From Desulfobacula sp. (GTDB lineage: Bacteria > Desulfobacterota > Desulfobacteria > Desulfobacterales > Desulfobacteraceae), in NCBI RefSeq assembly GCF_030145145.1, contig NZ_JAQYWD010000008.1, positions 92,528 through 156,527 of the forward strand: a stretch of DNA of 64,000 nucleotides. The letters are read 5' to 3'. The position numbers and the translations under genes were made by a program. This document shows positions 1 to 10,529 of the stretch, one piece after another. Position 1 is the first letter of the stretch; each line of letters opens with the position of its first letter. The notes beneath the pieces were generated by a model. It was not told where the DNA came from. It worked only from the letters and a program-made list of their open reading frames with translations, and did no database searches.

Positions 1-19
1 TAAGGAAAATTGCATGACC

Positions 20-113
20 GGGATCGATCCACGACACAGAAGAGTTCACTTATCGCTGCTTCCTTCCGGACCTGACGAGGTTCATGGCCTTCTATTACGA
101 GGCGACCGATCAG
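20..113 (-). ncRNA. ffs: Bacterial small signal recognition particle RNA (4.5S type)
   Basis: Read on the minus strand, positions about 60-77 carry the universally conserved SRP domain IV core (GGTCCGGAAGGAAGCAG type, with the GGAA tetraloop at about 64-67). The ends pair symmetrically around that loop: GATCGGTC (104-111) against GATCGATC (22-29), eight pairs with one G-U. This RNA binds Ffh and targets nascent membrane proteins to FtsY. The exact 5' and 3' ends are inferred from the pairing. A promoter-like TTGAAA-17-TATACA sits just upstream on the same strand, so the primary transcript could begin further out, near 144. Confidence 0.9.
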
Positions 114-150
114 AATTATCCAAACCCGACCTGCACAGCCGGACGATTCA

Positions 151-179
151 TGTATAATGGTTTTTAAAGTTTTTTTCAA
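151..179 (-). promoter_or_regulatory. Probable sigma-70 promoter of the SRP RNA
   Basis: On the minus strand, TTGAAA (174-179) and TATACA (151-156) are separated by 17 bases and point at the SRP RNA gene. The predicted start would be near 144, giving a 5' extension of about 30 bases that would need processing. Confidence 0.5.
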
Positions 180-314
180 GCGCAATTATTTTAGCAGTTG
201 GTGGGGCGTTAAAATATGGGTTGAACAAGCGGTTTATTTTGGTATAGTAATTCCATGCTTGATTATGGATTTAATAACGGTAAACGGGTTAGTTTTTTAC
301 CACAGGAGAATGAT

Positions 315-623
315 ATGAGTGAAATAGTGCATCAGGGAACCCAAACGATCATTAAACCCGGTATGGATGTTGTCGCTTCCATGGCCGAAGACTTTAAGGC
401 AGAGCTGCTTGCGGTGATCAATGAATCTTCAACTGACGTGGTGATTGATCTGGAAGGTGTGGAAATGCTTGATTCCATCGGGATAGGGGTGATTATTGCT
501 GCACACAACACATTGAGCCAGTCTGACCGGAAACTCAAAGTGATCAACGTTGTGAAAGATGTTTATGGCCTGTTTGCCACCATGCGATTGAACCGTCGCT
601 TCACCGTAGAAGCAATGGGATAG
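315..623 (+). CDS. STAS-domain protein (anti-sigma factor antagonist type)
   Basis: A 102-residue single-domain STAS protein. The segment DVVIDLEGVEMLDSIGIGVI has the beta-strand followed by the D-S-x-G-x-G turn in which the serine is the usual phosphorylation site of SpoIIAA/RsbV-type antagonists. Such proteins bind serine kinases of the RsbW type and release a sigma factor or other output partner. No kinase or phosphatase gene is adjacent, so the partner is unknown. The ATG at 315 is chosen over 255 because AGGAG lies nine bases upstream of it; the extra 20 residues of the longer frame look unrelated to STAS. A lipoprotein gene follows 14 bases later. Confidence 0.85.
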   Translation: MSEIVHQGTQTIIKPGMDVVASMAEDFKAELLAVINESSTDVVIDLEGVEMLDSIGIGVIIAAHNTLSQSDRKLKVINVVKDVYGLFATMRLNRRFTVEAMG

Positions 624-637
624 CCCCGAGGCATAAA

Positions 638-1006
638 ATGAAATCACGAGTGTTTTTTTTGTGCGCTGTTTTTTTGGGGGGACTTTTGGTTTCAGCTTGC
701 CAGGAGGAACGAGAAAAAAATGATTATTCAGGGTTTTCAAAGCTGATTGCGGAACGGAATAAGGCCCGCCATAAAGGGGTTGAAAATTCACTTGAAAACA
801 AGGAGAGTTCAAAAAAAACATCAACAAATAATACCGGGAGTTCAACATCTTCTTCCACTGAAAAGAAAGAAAAACTTTCATCGATTATCCTTTATCAGGA
901 GGATGTGAAAATCGTTGGGTCAAAGTCTCAGCGGACCTTGGCAAAAGGGGTGGCCTATCTTAACAAGCAAGGTCAAATTGTAAGGATTAGGATTTTAAAA
1001 GAGTAG
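638..1006 (+). CDS. Small putative lipoprotein of unknown function
   Basis: This 122-residue protein begins with a positively charged start, a hydrophobic stretch and the lipobox LVSAC, so it should be cleaved before Cys21, lipidated and anchored in an envelope membrane. The middle (about residues 40-80) is Lys/Ser/Glu-rich and probably disordered. The last 40 residues, ending in QGQIVRIRILKE, look like a short beta-rich segment. I do not recognise the family. It lies directly behind the STAS gene on the same strand and may be co-transcribed; tRNA-Pro follows in the opposite orientation. Confidence 0.7.
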   Translation: MKSRVFFLCAVFLGGLLVSACQEEREKNDYSGFSKLIAERNKARHKGVENSLENKESSKKTSTNNTGSSTSSSTEKKEKLSSIILYQEDVKIVGSKSQRTLAKGVAYLNKQGQIVRIRILKE

Positions 1007-1049
1007 GTGAAAAACACCAACCCACAAACGGATACGTGGTATTGTGGTT

Positions 1050-1126
<77 letters not shown>

Positions 1127-1194
1127 ACTTTTTTAACAGACATGAAAAAACTTGAGTATCATTTTTAAACAATAAAGGCAAGAAATTTTGTGGT

Positions 1195-1890
1195 TTATTC
1201 TCCCATAAAATAGTGATCAATGCTTTTTGAAATGAGCACCGCATATTCATCCAGAATGATATCGATTTCATCCGGTGGTTGGGGCAGTGTTGATATACAG
1301 AAGGGTTCAATCAGTATGGCCGGCATGGTCAAGCCTTCAAGCAGCAGGATGGGGGAGCCTGTTGATAAAAATTGATGGGTTTTTTTATGGGTGGAAAAAA
1401 TGCTGAAAAATGAATTGATGACCTGTTTGCTCCCGGGTTGATGCAGCAGGGGGTGTGATTTCCATGTGCTGTCGTTAGCGGTAGCCAATTTCGGGTAGGG
1501 GGCTGGTGGATCAAAATAGTAACAAAAAACAAAAGGTTGGTTTGAACGATGTAAATGGATGCTGAGAAAAAGGTCTGCCGTGTTTTTGTTTGCCAGAAAA
1601 ATTCGTTCCCGGGCAGGAATATGTAAATCATTGTTTCGGGTCAAAAGAACATTGTATCGCTTTTCAAGCAGTTTTCCCGTTTTCCGGGCCAGTTTTAACG
1701 CAATGTTTTTTTCTTTCAGGCCGCTGGAAGAGATGAGTCCGGTATCGGTGCCCCCGTGGCCAGGGTCGATGACAATCATTTGCTGGGTGGTTTGAATGGT
1801 TTGATACCCAACTCCCATGTTCGGTAGTATCAATAGGGATAAGAGGATAACAAACGCTGAAACTATTTCTTTGGGCAATTTTCTTGACAC
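1195..1890 (-). CDS. N-acetylmuramoyl-L-alanine amidase (Amidase_3 family)
   Basis: A 231-residue exported zinc amidase that cleaves the bond between N-acetylmuramic acid and L-alanine in peptidoglycan. The first 28 residues form a signal sequence. Zinc ligands and active-site residues are visible: His in VIDPGHGG (about residues 41-48), Glu in LKEKN, His in FLSIHLHRS, and the catalytic Glu in MPAILIEP near the C-terminus. Length fits the AmiC catalytic domain without an AMIN domain or peptidoglycan-binding repeats. The start is a GTG at 1890 with AAAGG very close to it, so the exact start is uncertain, but a signal peptide supports it. It lies alone between tRNA-Pro and the divergent tig gene. 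Confidence 0.85.
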   Translation of the reverse strand: MSRKLPKEIVSAFVILLSLLILPNMGVGYQTIQTTQQMIVIDPGHGGTDTGLISSSGLKEKNIALKLARKTGKLLEKRYNVLLTRNNDLHIPARERIFLANKNTADLFLSIHLHRSNQPFVFCYYFDPPAPYPKLATANDSTWKSHPLLHQPGSKQVINSFFSIFSTHKKTHQFLSTGSPILLLEGLTMPAILIEPFCISTLPQPPDEIDIILDEYAVLISKSIDHYFMGE

Positions 1891-1920
1891 CTTTATATAT
1901 AAGCGTTATCTTAGTAGACT

Positions 1921-1964
1921 TTGTGCAAAAGTAAATTTGATGTAATATTATTTAATATATTACA
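1921..1964 (+). promoter_or_regulatory. Probable tig promoter with overlapping palindromic operator
   Basis: TGTAATAT (1941-1948) and ATATTACA (1957-1964) form a perfect 8-bp inverted repeat with an 8-base spacer. A TTGTGC box (1921-1926) and TAATAT (1943-1948), 16 bases apart, could be the -35 and -10, so the palindrome would cover the -10. The amidase start lies on the other side, so the site could affect both divergent genes. Assignment as operator is inference. Confidence 0.4.
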
Positions 1965-2034
1965 TTTTTTTAATTATTTGAAGCAGTGTTTAATAAATAA
2001 TTCAATTTTAATAAAATGAATACAGGACGGAAAC

Positions 2035-3381
2035 ATGCAGGTAAAAATTGAAGATAAGAGCAGCGTAAAAAAAGTGCTCTCTTTTGAAATCCCCAAAGAG
2101 GACATTACCAAAGAACTTGATAAAGCATATAATGAGCTGAAAAAAAAAGCGGATGTGAAAGGATTCCGAAAGGGTAAAATTCCTCGCAAGGTTTTGGAAA
2201 ATAGATTTTCAAAGGATGTTCACGCAGAGGTTGCACCGCGTTTGATCCAGGAAGCATTTATGGACGCCATTAAAAACCATGATCTGAATATTGTGGGGGG
2301 GCCCCAAATGGATCCACCGGAATTAGATCCTGACAAGGCGTATGCCTTCGATATCTCGGTGGAAGTCAAACCCGAACTTGATGACATCGAATTCCAAGGG
2401 ATTGCGCTGGAAAAAACAAAGTATGAAATATCAGATGGTGAGATAGAAAGCCAGATATTCATGATTCAGAAAACCATGGCTAAGAAACAAACCGTCCAAG
2501 AAGAACGTCCTGTAAAAGAGAGTGATTTTGTTCTGATAGATTATGAGGGATTTTTTAATGGAGAGCCTTTTGAGGCGGCCCCGAAAGTAGAAAATTTCGT
2601 TATGGGCATTGGACAGGGAACCCTGCCCAAAGAATTTTCTGAAAAGCTGATAGGGGCCATCCCAGTGCAGGACCTTGAAATAGAAGTGCCATATGCGGAT
2701 GATTATCATGATGAGCATCTCAAAGGAAAAACCCTTGTCTATAAGGTAGCCTTAAAAGAAATTCAGGAAGAGATTCTGCCTGAACTTAACGATGATCTTG
2801 TAAAGGATCTGGGAAAATTTGAAACCCTGGATGATGTCCGGGCTTCCATTCGTGAAAATTTGGAAAAAGGATATGCCCAAAGAATAAAGCACGAGCTTTC
2901 CGAACAGGTTTTCCAGAATCTTTTGGATAAATATACGTTTGAAGTGCCGGATGCCCTGATTGAAGGAGAGCTCAATGGTATTATAATGGAAGCAGAACAA
3001 GCGTATTCCGCCAATAATACCACCCTTGAGGAAGCCGGTTTGAGCAGTGATATGTTAAGGTCTCAGTATCGGGATGTGGCAGAAAAGCAGGCCAGAAGAC
3101 ATTTGATTCTGGATAAAATTATTTCCCAGGAAACCCTGGAGCTTACGGATGAAGAATTGGAAAAAGGGTTTGAGGAAATGGCATTTGGGATGAATATGCC
3201 GGTTGATGCCGTAAAAAGTTTTTTCAACAGGGATCCCAAGCAGTTGGAATATTATAAACACGGCCAACTTGAAAAAAAGGCCATTGACCTTATAATAGAA
3301 AAAGGAAGCATTACCGACGTCGAACCTGAGGGGGCTGATGATGGTGCTGAAACTCAAGAAGCAGATGTACTAGACGAGTAA
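2035..3381 (+). CDS. tig: Trigger factor, ribosome-bound chaperone and peptidyl-prolyl isomerase
   Basis: A 448-residue trigger factor of normal length. The N-terminal ribosome-binding domain contains GFRKGKIPRKVLENRF (about residues 43-58), including the GFRxGKxP signature that contacts ribosomal protein L23. The FKBP-like isomerase domain covers about 150-245 (DFVLIDYEGFFNGEPF and following), and the remainder is the helical arm domain. The acidic C-terminus (EPEGADDGAETQEADVLDE) is typical. It binds nascent chains leaving the ribosome in the cytosol. The order tig-clpP-clpX-lon is a common proteostasis block, with 71 bases between tig and clpP. Confidence 0.97.
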   Translation: MQVKIEDKSSVKKVLSFEIPKEDITKELDKAYNELKKKADVKGFRKGKIPRKVLENRFSKDVHAEVAPRLIQEAFMDAIKNHDLNIVGGPQMDPPELDPDKAYAFDISVEVKPELDDIEFQGIALEKTKYEISDGEIESQIFMIQKTMAKKQTVQEERPVKESDFVLIDYEGFFNGEPFEAAPKVENFVMGIGQGTLPKEFSEKLIGAIPVQDLEIEVPYADDYHDEHLKGKTLVYKVALKEIQEEILPELNDDLVKDLGKFETLDDVRASIRENLEKGYAQRIKHELSEQVFQNLLDKYTFEVPDALIEGELNGIIMEAEQAYSANNTTLEEAGLSSDMLRSQYRDVAEKQARRHLILDKIISQETLELTDEELEKGFEEMAFGMNMPVDAVKSFFNRDPKQLEYYKHGQLEKKAIDLIIEKGSITDVEPEGADDGAETQEADVLDE

Positions 3382-3452
3382 GCGTAAGTTGTTATTTACC
3401 GTACAATACGCATTAAGAAAATGAAAACAAAAAAATTATAAGGAGTTGTATC

Positions 3453-4073
3453 GTGCCTCTAATTCCAATGGTTGTTGAGCAATCTAACAGAGGGGAGCGT
3501 GCTTATGACATTTATTCACGCCTTTTAAAGGATAGAATTGTTTTTATCGGATCGGCCATTGATAATGAGATTGCAAATCTTATTGTTGCCCAGCTGTTGT
3601 TTCTGGAATCTGAAGATCCTGAAAAGGATATCAGTTTTTATATCAATTCTCCAGGCGGCGTAGTAACGGCAGGTCTGGCGATCTATGATACCATGCAATA
3701 TATAAAGTCGGATGTGGCAACCGTGTGTATCGGACAAGCCGCCAGTATGGGGGCACTTTTACTGACTGCAGGTGCTAAAGGGAAACGATTTGCCCTGCCG
3801 AATTCCAGAATAATGATTCATCAGCCACTTGGCGGTGCCCAGGGACAAGCCTCGGATATTAAAATTCAGGCCAATGAGATTTTAAGGATGAGAGAAACCT
3901 TAAATGAGATCTTATCCACTCATACGGGTCAGGATATTAAAAAAATATCCGAAGACACTGAAAGAGATTTTTTCATGTCATCAATGGAAGCCATGACATA
4001 TGGTATTGTTGACAGGGTTGTTGCTGACAGAAGTGAGTTGGAAGAAGAGATAGACGACTCTTCGAAGGAGTGA
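3453..4073 (+). CDS. clpP: ATP-dependent Clp protease proteolytic subunit
   Basis: A 206-residue serine peptidase that forms the tetradecameric chamber fed by ClpX. The catalytic triad is visible: Ser98 in GQAASMGA, His123 in MIHQP and Asp172 in RDFFMS. The oligomerisation motif FYINSPGG is at about residues 62-69. The start is GTG at 3453, with AAGGAG seven bases before it. clpX begins 7 bases after the stop, so the two subunits are made from one transcript. Confidence 0.98.
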   Translation: MPLIPMVVEQSNRGERAYDIYSRLLKDRIVFIGSAIDNEIANLIVAQLLFLESEDPEKDISFYINSPGGVVTAGLAIYDTMQYIKSDVATVCIGQAASMGALLLTAGAKGKRFALPNSRIMIHQPLGGAQGQASDIKIQANEILRMRETLNEILSTHTGQDIKKISEDTERDFFMSSMEAMTYGIVDRVVADRSELEEEIDDSSKE

Positions 4074-4080
4074 TTTAATT

Positions 4081-5340
4081 ATGGCTCGAAAAAATGAAGA
4101 CAATGATCAGTTTTTCTGTTCTTTTTGTGGTAAAAATCAAAAAGAGGTTAAAAAACTGATTGCAGGCCCCAGTGTTTACATTTGTAATGAATGTATCAAT
4201 TTGTGCGGTGAGATTATTGAAGATGAAGAAAAAGAAAAACAGGCTGAAAAGACTGGGTTAAAAGAGTTCTTAAAACCCAAACAGATAAAGGAATTGCTTG
4301 ATACGTATGTTATTGAGCAGGATCATGCAAAAAAAGTGCTTTCTGTGGCAGTTTATAATCATTACAAACGTCTAAGTTCAACCCTGGAAAAAAAAAATGA
4401 TGATGTGGAAATTGAAAAGAGCAATATCCTTATCATCGGTCCCACCGGGTGTGGGAAAACACTGCTTGCACAGACCCTTGCCAGATTTTTAGATGTTCCC
4501 TTTGCCATCGCAGATGCCACGGCTTTGACCGAAGCGGGCTATGTTGGAGAAGATGTTGAAAATATCGTTCTTTCCCTTGTTCAGAATGCTGATTATGATA
4601 TTGAGAAGGCTCAAAAAGGCATTATTTATATTGATGAGATCGATAAAATATCCCAGCGGGGTGACAACCCCTCCATAACCCGGGATGTTTCAGGGGAGGG
4701 TGTTCAACAGGCCCTTTTAAAAATCATAGAAGGCACGGTTGCCAGTATCCCGCCAAAGGGGGGGAGAAAACATCCCCAGCAGGACTATGTAAAGGTGGAT
4801 ACGTCCAACATCCTTTTTATTTGTGGCGGGACGTTTACAGGGCTTGAAAAGGTCATTGAAAGAAGAATTACCCATAAAACCATGGGATTTGGCGCTAAGA
4901 TCGTTGATAAAAAGGACAAAAATATCGGTGAGCTTCTTGAACAGCTCAAACCCGAGGACCTGATTCGATTCGGACTTATCCCGGAGTTTTTAGGCAGACT
5001 GCCCATTATTACATCCATTGGCGAATTGAATGAAAAATCATTGGTTAAAATTCTCACTGAGCCAAAGAATGCCATTATTAAACAATACCAGGAATTGTTC
5101 AAGGTTGAAGGGGTGGACCTCCAATTTACGGATGAGGCCCTTGAAGCCATGGCCAAAGAAGCCGTAAAAAGAAAATCCGGGGCAAGGGGACTGCGGGCGA
5201 TCATGGAAGAAACCATGTTGGATATCATGTATGAAATTCCGTCTAAAAAGAATGTCCGGGAGTGCGTGGTTGGAGAAGAAGTCGTTTTAAAAAATGAAGA
5301 CCCGATACTGCTTTATGAGCAGCCTAAAAAGCAAGCCTGA
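4081..5340 (+). CDS. clpX: ATP-dependent Clp protease ATP-binding subunit ClpX
   Basis: A 419-residue AAA+ unfoldase. The N-terminal zinc-binding domain has Cys13, Cys16, Cys35 and Cys38. Walker A is GPTGCGKT (residues 120-127) and Walker B is IIYIDEIDK. The pore-loop region ([10 protein letters not shown]) and sensor motifs are present, and the IGF-type loop that docks on ClpP is expected in the [14 protein letters not shown] segment. It unfolds tagged substrates and passes them to ClpP. Only 24 bases separate it from lon. Confidence 0.98.
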   Translation: MARKNEDNDQFFCSFCGKNQKEVKKLIAGPSVYICNECINLCGEIIEDEEKEKQAEKTGLKEFLKPKQIKELLDTYVIEQDHAKKVLSVAVYNHYKRLSSTLEKKNDDVEIEKSNILIIGPTGCGKTLLAQTLARFLDVPFAIADATALTEAGYVGEDVENIVLSLVQNADYDIEKAQKGIIYIDEIDKISQRGDNPSITRDVSGEGVQQALLKIIEGTVASIPPKGGRKHPQQDYVKVDTSNILFICGGTFTGLEKVIERRITHKTMGFGAKIVDKKDKNIGELLEQLKPEDLIRFGLIPEFLGRLPIITSIGELNEKSLVKILTEPKNAIIKQYQELFKVEGVDLQFTDEALEAMAKEAVKRKSGARGLRAIMEETMLDIMYEIPSKKNVRECVVGEEVVLKNEDPILLYEQPKKQA

Positions 5341-5364
5341 ACCTAAAGAGAGTTTTAAAATTTA

Positions 5365-7713
5365 ATGATTAATATTTCCAAGTTTTTTCACCAGGATGGG
5401 TCGGAGAGTATCAAAAAGCAGCTTCCTTTGGTACCGTTAAGAGACATGGTATTGTTTCCCTATATTACCACCTCTGTTTTTGTTGGAAGGGATAAATCCA
5501 TTAAGGCGTTGTCTGAAGCCATGGGTGCAGACAGAAAGATTTTTTTAACCACCCAGAAAGATCCTGAAGTCTTAAAACCGACGATTCACGATATTTTTCA
5601 GGTGGGTACTGAAGCCACGATCACCCAGCTTCTCAAATTACCCGACGGGACTGTTAAGGCATTGATCGAAGGGTGTGAAAGAGGAAAAATTGTTAAATTA
5701 AATGATGAGGGCGGCTGCCTGTCTGTTCAATACATTCCGGTTACTGAAACAGCTATTTTGGAACCGGCTGGCGAAGCCGCTGTCAGGACGGTTACAGAGG
5801 CGTTTAAACGTTATGTTCAACTGTCTGGAGCCGTACCGCAGAGTTTTTTCAAAACCCTTGACGCATTGTCATCCCATGAATCCAGATATGCGGATACAAT
5901 TGCGAGCCAGATGCCGTTTAAAGTGGCAGACAAACAAAAATTGCTCGAGTGTGGTCATATAGAAGATCGATTTTTTTTGTTGTTAAAGCTGATTCAAAAG
6001 GAAACTGAAGTCTTTACCATGTCCCAGAAAATAAAGGGCAGGGTAAAGGAGCAAATGGAAACGCTTCAAAAAAAACATTACTTGAACGAGCAGATGCAGG
6101 CCATCAAGAAAGAAATGGGAGAAGATGGCAGTGCATCAGAATTCCAGGACCTCGAAAATCGAATAAAGAAAAAAAGGATGTCCAAAGAAGGGGCTTCTGT
6201 TGCCAGAAGAGAGCTTGCAAAGTTGAAAATGATGTCTCCCATGTCATCGGAAGCCACAGTGGTCAGGAACTATATTGACTGGTTGGTTTCTTTGCCCTGG
6301 TATAGAAAAAACCGGTCAAACACTGATTTGAAAAAAGCCGAACAAATTCTGGATCAGGATCACTATGGGCTTGAGAAACCCAAAGAAAGAATTCTTGAGT
6401 ATTTAGCCGTACAGATTCTGGTGAAAAAAATCAAAGGGCCGATTCTCTGCCTGGTCGGTCCCCCGGGTGTGGGGAAAACTTCCTTGGCAAGATCCGTGGC
6501 TTCAGCTACGGGAAGAGCCTTTGCAAGAGTTTCCCTGGGGGGCGTAAGGGATGAGGCCGAAATCAGGGGGCACCGGAGAACCTATGTAGGCGCTATGCCC
6601 GGCCGGATTATTCAAACCTTAAAAAAAATAGGATATAACAATCCTGTCTTCTGCCTGGATGAGATTGATAAAATGACGGTGGATTTCAGGGGTGATCCTT
6701 CCTCAGCTTTGCTTGAGGCATTGGATCCGGAACAGAATAAAAACTTTAATGATCATTATCTTGAAGTGGATTATGATCTGTCGGAAATTCTTTTTATCAC
6801 CACTGCCAATACCTTGTATGATATTCCCGCACCGTTGAGAGACCGGATGGAAATTATCCAGATACCAGGCTATACCGCCTATGAAAAGGTGAAAATTGCC
6901 ACAGGATATTTGATACCCAAGCAATTGAAAGAAAATGGTCTTACGGATTCAGATGCGGTTTTTTCAAAAAATGCCATTCATTCCATTATCAAACACTATA
7001 CCAAAGAAGCAGGGGTTCGAAATCTGGAACGGGAAATTTCATCTGTTTTACGAAAAATAGCCAAACAGATTGTTCAGACCGATCATAGAAAGCGCCATCA
7101 CATTACGACAACCATGGTTTTAAAATATTTAGGACAATCTCGTTTTCGAGACAGTGCCCGGGAAAAAGAAGACAAGATAGGGATTGTTACAGGTCTTGCC
7201 TGGACCCCCTCCGGAGGGGAATTGCTTACCATAGAGGCGGTAACCATGCCGGGCAAGGGACATGTCATGGTCACCGGGAAGCTCGGGGAGGTCATGAAAG
7301 AATCTTCCCAGGCGGCAGTCAGTTATGTCAGGTCCCGGAGCAAAGAATTAAAGATCAAAGAAGATTTTTATAAAAATCTGGATATCCACATCCATGTTCC
7401 CGAAGGTGCCATCCCCAAGGATGGCCCGTCAGCTGGGATCTCCATGTGTGCGGCAGTCGTGTCTGTCTTGATCGGCAAACCGATTTCAAGACAGATTGCC
7501 ATGACCGGTGAAATCACATTGCGGGGAAGGGTACTTCCGGTTGGTGGTCTGAAGGAAAAACTCCTGGCAGCCCATGCCAATGGCATTAAACGGGTTATTG
7601 TATCAGCAGAGAACAGAACAGATATTAACGAGATTCCAAAATCCATTCAAAAGCAAATGGAAATTGTTTATGCTGAGGATATGTCTGACGTGCTTGAAAA
7701 TGCATTTTCATGA
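5365..7713 (+). CDS. lon: ATP-dependent protease La (Lon)
   Basis: A 782-residue LonA-type protease. The N-terminal LON substrate domain starts at about residue 20 (LPLVPLRDMVLFPY). The AAA+ module has Walker A GPPGVGKT and Walker B VFCLDEIDKM. The C-terminal protease domain carries the Ser-Lys dyad, Ser689 in PKDGPSAG and Lys732 in GGLKEKLLAAHA. It degrades misfolded and regulatory proteins in the cytosol. It is the last gene of the tig-clpP-clpX-lon run and stops 7 bases from the convergent rho gene. The pair is separated only by a small palindrome, ATGATA-GGA-TATCAT (7710-7724). Confidence 0.98.
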   Translation: MINISKFFHQDGSESIKKQLPLVPLRDMVLFPYITTSVFVGRDKSIKALSEAMGADRKIFLTTQKDPEVLKPTIHDIFQVGTEATITQLLKLPDGTVKALIEGCERGKIVKLNDEGGCLSVQYIPVTETAILEPAGEAAVRTVTEAFKRYVQLSGAVPQSFFKTLDALSSHESRYADTIASQMPFKVADKQKLLECGHIEDRFFLLLKLIQKETEVFTMSQKIKGRVKEQMETLQKKHYLNEQMQAIKKEMGEDGSASEFQDLENRIKKKRMSKEGASVARRELAKLKMMSPMSSEATVVRNYIDWLVSLPWYRKNRSNTDLKKAEQILDQDHYGLEKPKERILEYLAVQILVKKIKGPILCLVGPPGVGKTSLARSVASATGRAFARVSLGGVRDEAEIRGHRRTYVGAMPGRIIQTLKKIGYNNPVFCLDEIDKMTVDFRGDPSSALLEALDPEQNKNFNDHYLEVDYDLSEILFITTANTLYDIPAPLRDRMEIIQIPGYTAYEKVKIATGYLIPKQLKENGLTDSDAVFSKNAIHSIIKHYTKEAGVRNLEREISSVLRKIAKQIVQTDHRKRHHITTTMVLKYLGQSRFRDSAREKEDKIGIVTGLAWTPSGGELLTIEAVTMPGKGHVMVTGKLGEVMKESSQAAVSYVRSRSKELKIKEDFYKNLDIHIHVPEGAIPKDGPSAGISMCAAVVSVLIGKPISRQIAMTGEITLRGRVLPVGGLKEKLLAAHANGIKRVIVSAENRTDINEIPKSIQKQMEIVYAEDMSDVLENAFS

Positions 7714-7720
7714 TAGGATA

Positions 7721-8788
7721 TCATCCATGATATGATATGAATTCCGTCATGGCATCTATTTCGCTTTTTGTGGCAAGGGCTCTTCGGATTTTAACCATCT
7801 TTTTATGTTCGTCCTTGCTCATTATCAGGTCTTCTTTTCGCGTTCCAGACTTCTTGATATTAATGGCCGGCCATATCCGCTGCTCTGCACAATCCCGGGA
7901 AAGATACAGATCCATATTTCCGGTGCCTTTGAATTCCTGATAGATAATTTCATCCATACGACTGCCGGTATCCACAAGGATGGTGGCAATAATGGTTAAA
8001 GATCCGCCATTTTCAAGTTTTCTGGCGGCGCCGAAAATTTTTCTGGGAAATTCCATGGCATTGGCGCCCAATCCACCGCTCATCGTCTTTCCGTGACTGT
8101 CTGTATCTGCATTAAATGCCCGGGTCATCCGGGTTAAAGAGTCGATGAATACCACGGCATCCTGTCCAATCTCAGCACATCGGATGGCCGTATGCATGGC
8201 GAGGCGGGTCATTCTCATGTGCTGGCCAATTTGCTGGTCTGCAGACGAGTACAAGACATGGGCATTTTTCAGGCCCCTTTGGAAGTCCGTTACTTCCTCT
8301 GGCCTTTCATCAACCAGGAGAACAAAAACCTTAGCATCCGGATGATTCAGCACCACTGAGTTTGCCATATGCCGTAATAAAGAGGTTTTACCGGATTTGG
8401 GCGGAGAGATAATCAGTCCTCTCTGGCCCATGCCAATGGGCACGATCATATCGATGGCTTTCCCGGTAATATCTGCTTCATCTTGTGTCATACAATATCG
8501 TTCAAAAGGGTTAATGCTGATCTGGTCTGTCAAAAGGGGGGTATTGATAAATTCATCAACCGGGAGTTTGTTGATGGTCTCAATCCTGATTAAGGCAAGA
8601 TTCTGGTTACTGGGCCCTTTTTGTTCACCAAATCCTTCGATAAAACTGCCCTCTTTCAGGTTTAGTTTTCGAATCAAACTGTTGGGTACATAGGTGTTTT
8701 CAGGTTTGGGCTGGAAGTTTTCTTCTATGGTTCTTAAAAATCCAAACCCTTTGTCCATAATTTCAAGGTGTCCTTGTACGGGCTCCAT
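7721..8788 (-). CDS. rho: Transcription termination factor Rho, short form
   Basis: A hexameric RNA helicase that ends transcription of untranslated RNA. The cold-shock-type primary RNA-binding domain begins almost at once ([16 protein letters not shown]). Walker A is SPPKSGKT, the catalytic Glu lies in DERPEEV, the Q-loop is [12 protein letters not shown], and [11 protein letters not shown] and SGTRKEDL are present. At 355 residues it is about 60 shorter than classical Rho (about 420). It lacks the N-terminal helical domain and ends soon after SEIDAM. ATG 8788 is preferred over 8830 because AAGGAG lies seven bases before it, and the longer version adds no recognisable domain. All ATPase and RNA-contact motifs are intact, so it is probably functional. 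Confidence 0.9.
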   Translation of the reverse strand: MEPVQGHLEIMDKGFGFLRTIEENFQPKPENTYVPNSLIRKLNLKEGSFIEGFGEQKGPSNQNLALIRIETINKLPVDEFINTPLLTDQISINPFERYCMTQDEADITGKAIDMIVPIGMGQRGLIISPPKSGKTSLLRHMANSVVLNHPDAKVFVLLVDERPEEVTDFQRGLKNAHVLYSSADQQIGQHMRMTRLAMHTAIRCAEIGQDAVVFIDSLTRMTRAFNADTDSHGKTMSGGLGANAMEFPRKIFGAARKLENGGSLTIIATILVDTGSRMDEIIYQEFKGTGNMDLYLSRDCAEQRIWPAINIKKSGTRKEDLIMSKDEHKKMVKIRRALATKSEIDAMTEFISYHG

Positions 8789-9038
8789 TATCCGGCTCCT
8801 TAGTGGAAATTCAGGAATTAAAACAAGCAATTGATCGCCAGTATTCCATTGGGTAAACGATTACGGGATATGATACGTGAAAAAAACAGATTTCAATTTT
8901 TTAGGTGAAAAATTGAATTGTTGCACATCCGATACTGTATTTATAACATTTTTAATAGGGCCTTGCAAGCAAGGCCAGGGATTAATTTTTTTTCCTAAAA
9001 AATAATACGGCTAATTTGCTTTTTAGGATAGTTTTTGC

Positions 9039-9067
9039 TTGACACAATTTTTTGATATTGATATAAG
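9039..9067 (+). promoter_or_regulatory. Sigma-70 promoter of the tRNA-Val/tRNA-Asp unit
   Basis: TTGACA (9039-9044) and TATAAG (9062-9067) are separated by 17 bases, and the first tRNA begins 15 bases downstream. This is close to the consensus expected of a stable-RNA promoter. The rest of the 8789-9081 gap is AT-rich and must also hold the rho promoter on the other strand, which I could not place. Confidence 0.8.
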
Positions 9068-9081
9068 TCTTCTTGTTTTAC

Positions 9082-9157
9082 GGGCGATTAACTCAGTTGG
9101 GAGAGTGCAACCCTTACAAGGTTGAAGTCGCAGGTTCAAGCCCTGCATCGCCCACCA
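9082..9157 (+). tRNA. tRNA-Val (anticodon UAC)
   Basis: A 76-nt cloverleaf: acceptor GGGCGAT pairs with ATCGCCC, followed by A and an encoded CCA. The anticodon arm is CAACC-CTTACAA-GGTTG with UAC, and the T arm contains GGTTCAAGCC. It is followed 15 bases later by tRNA-Asp. Confidence 0.97.
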
Positions 9158-9172
9158 AAAAAAGTGACATCC

Positions 9173-9249
9173 GGGGGTGTAGTTCAGTTGGTTAGAACGC
9201 TTGCCTGTCACGCAAGAGGTCGCGAGTTCGAGTCTCGTCACTCCCGCCA
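9173..9249 (+). tRNA. tRNA-Asp (anticodon GUC)
   Basis: A 77-nt cloverleaf: acceptor GGGGGTG pairs with CACTCCC (one G-U), with discriminator G and an encoded CCA. The anticodon arm CTTGC-CTGTCAC-GCAAG contains GUC. It is co-transcribed with tRNA-Val and ends just before a strong terminator. Confidence 0.97.
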
Positions 9250-9260
9250 TCATAAAGCAA

Positions 9261-9297
9261 AAAGGACCTTTAGTGAAAACTAAAGGTCCTTTTTTTG
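9261..9297 (+). terminator. Bidirectional intrinsic terminator between tRNA-Asp and leuB
   Basis: AAAGGACCTTTAG and CTAAAGGTCCTTT form a perfect 13-bp stem with a short loop, followed by a T run on the plus strand. On the minus strand the stem is also followed by T residues, so it can end leuB transcription as well. Confidence 0.92.
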
Positions 9298-9318
9298 TTT
9301 TAAGATTGTTCTGACGGT

Positions 9319-10482
<1,164 letters not shown>

Positions 10483-10529
10483 TTATTTAGTTTTTATAAA
10501 ATAAGTTTAAAAATACTGGATTCTGTACG

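Noticed and set aside
7721..8788. rho considered as a truncated pseudogene
   Set aside because: The frame is intact with a good ribosome-binding site, and Walker A, DERPEE, Q-loop and GTRKEDL motifs are all conserved.
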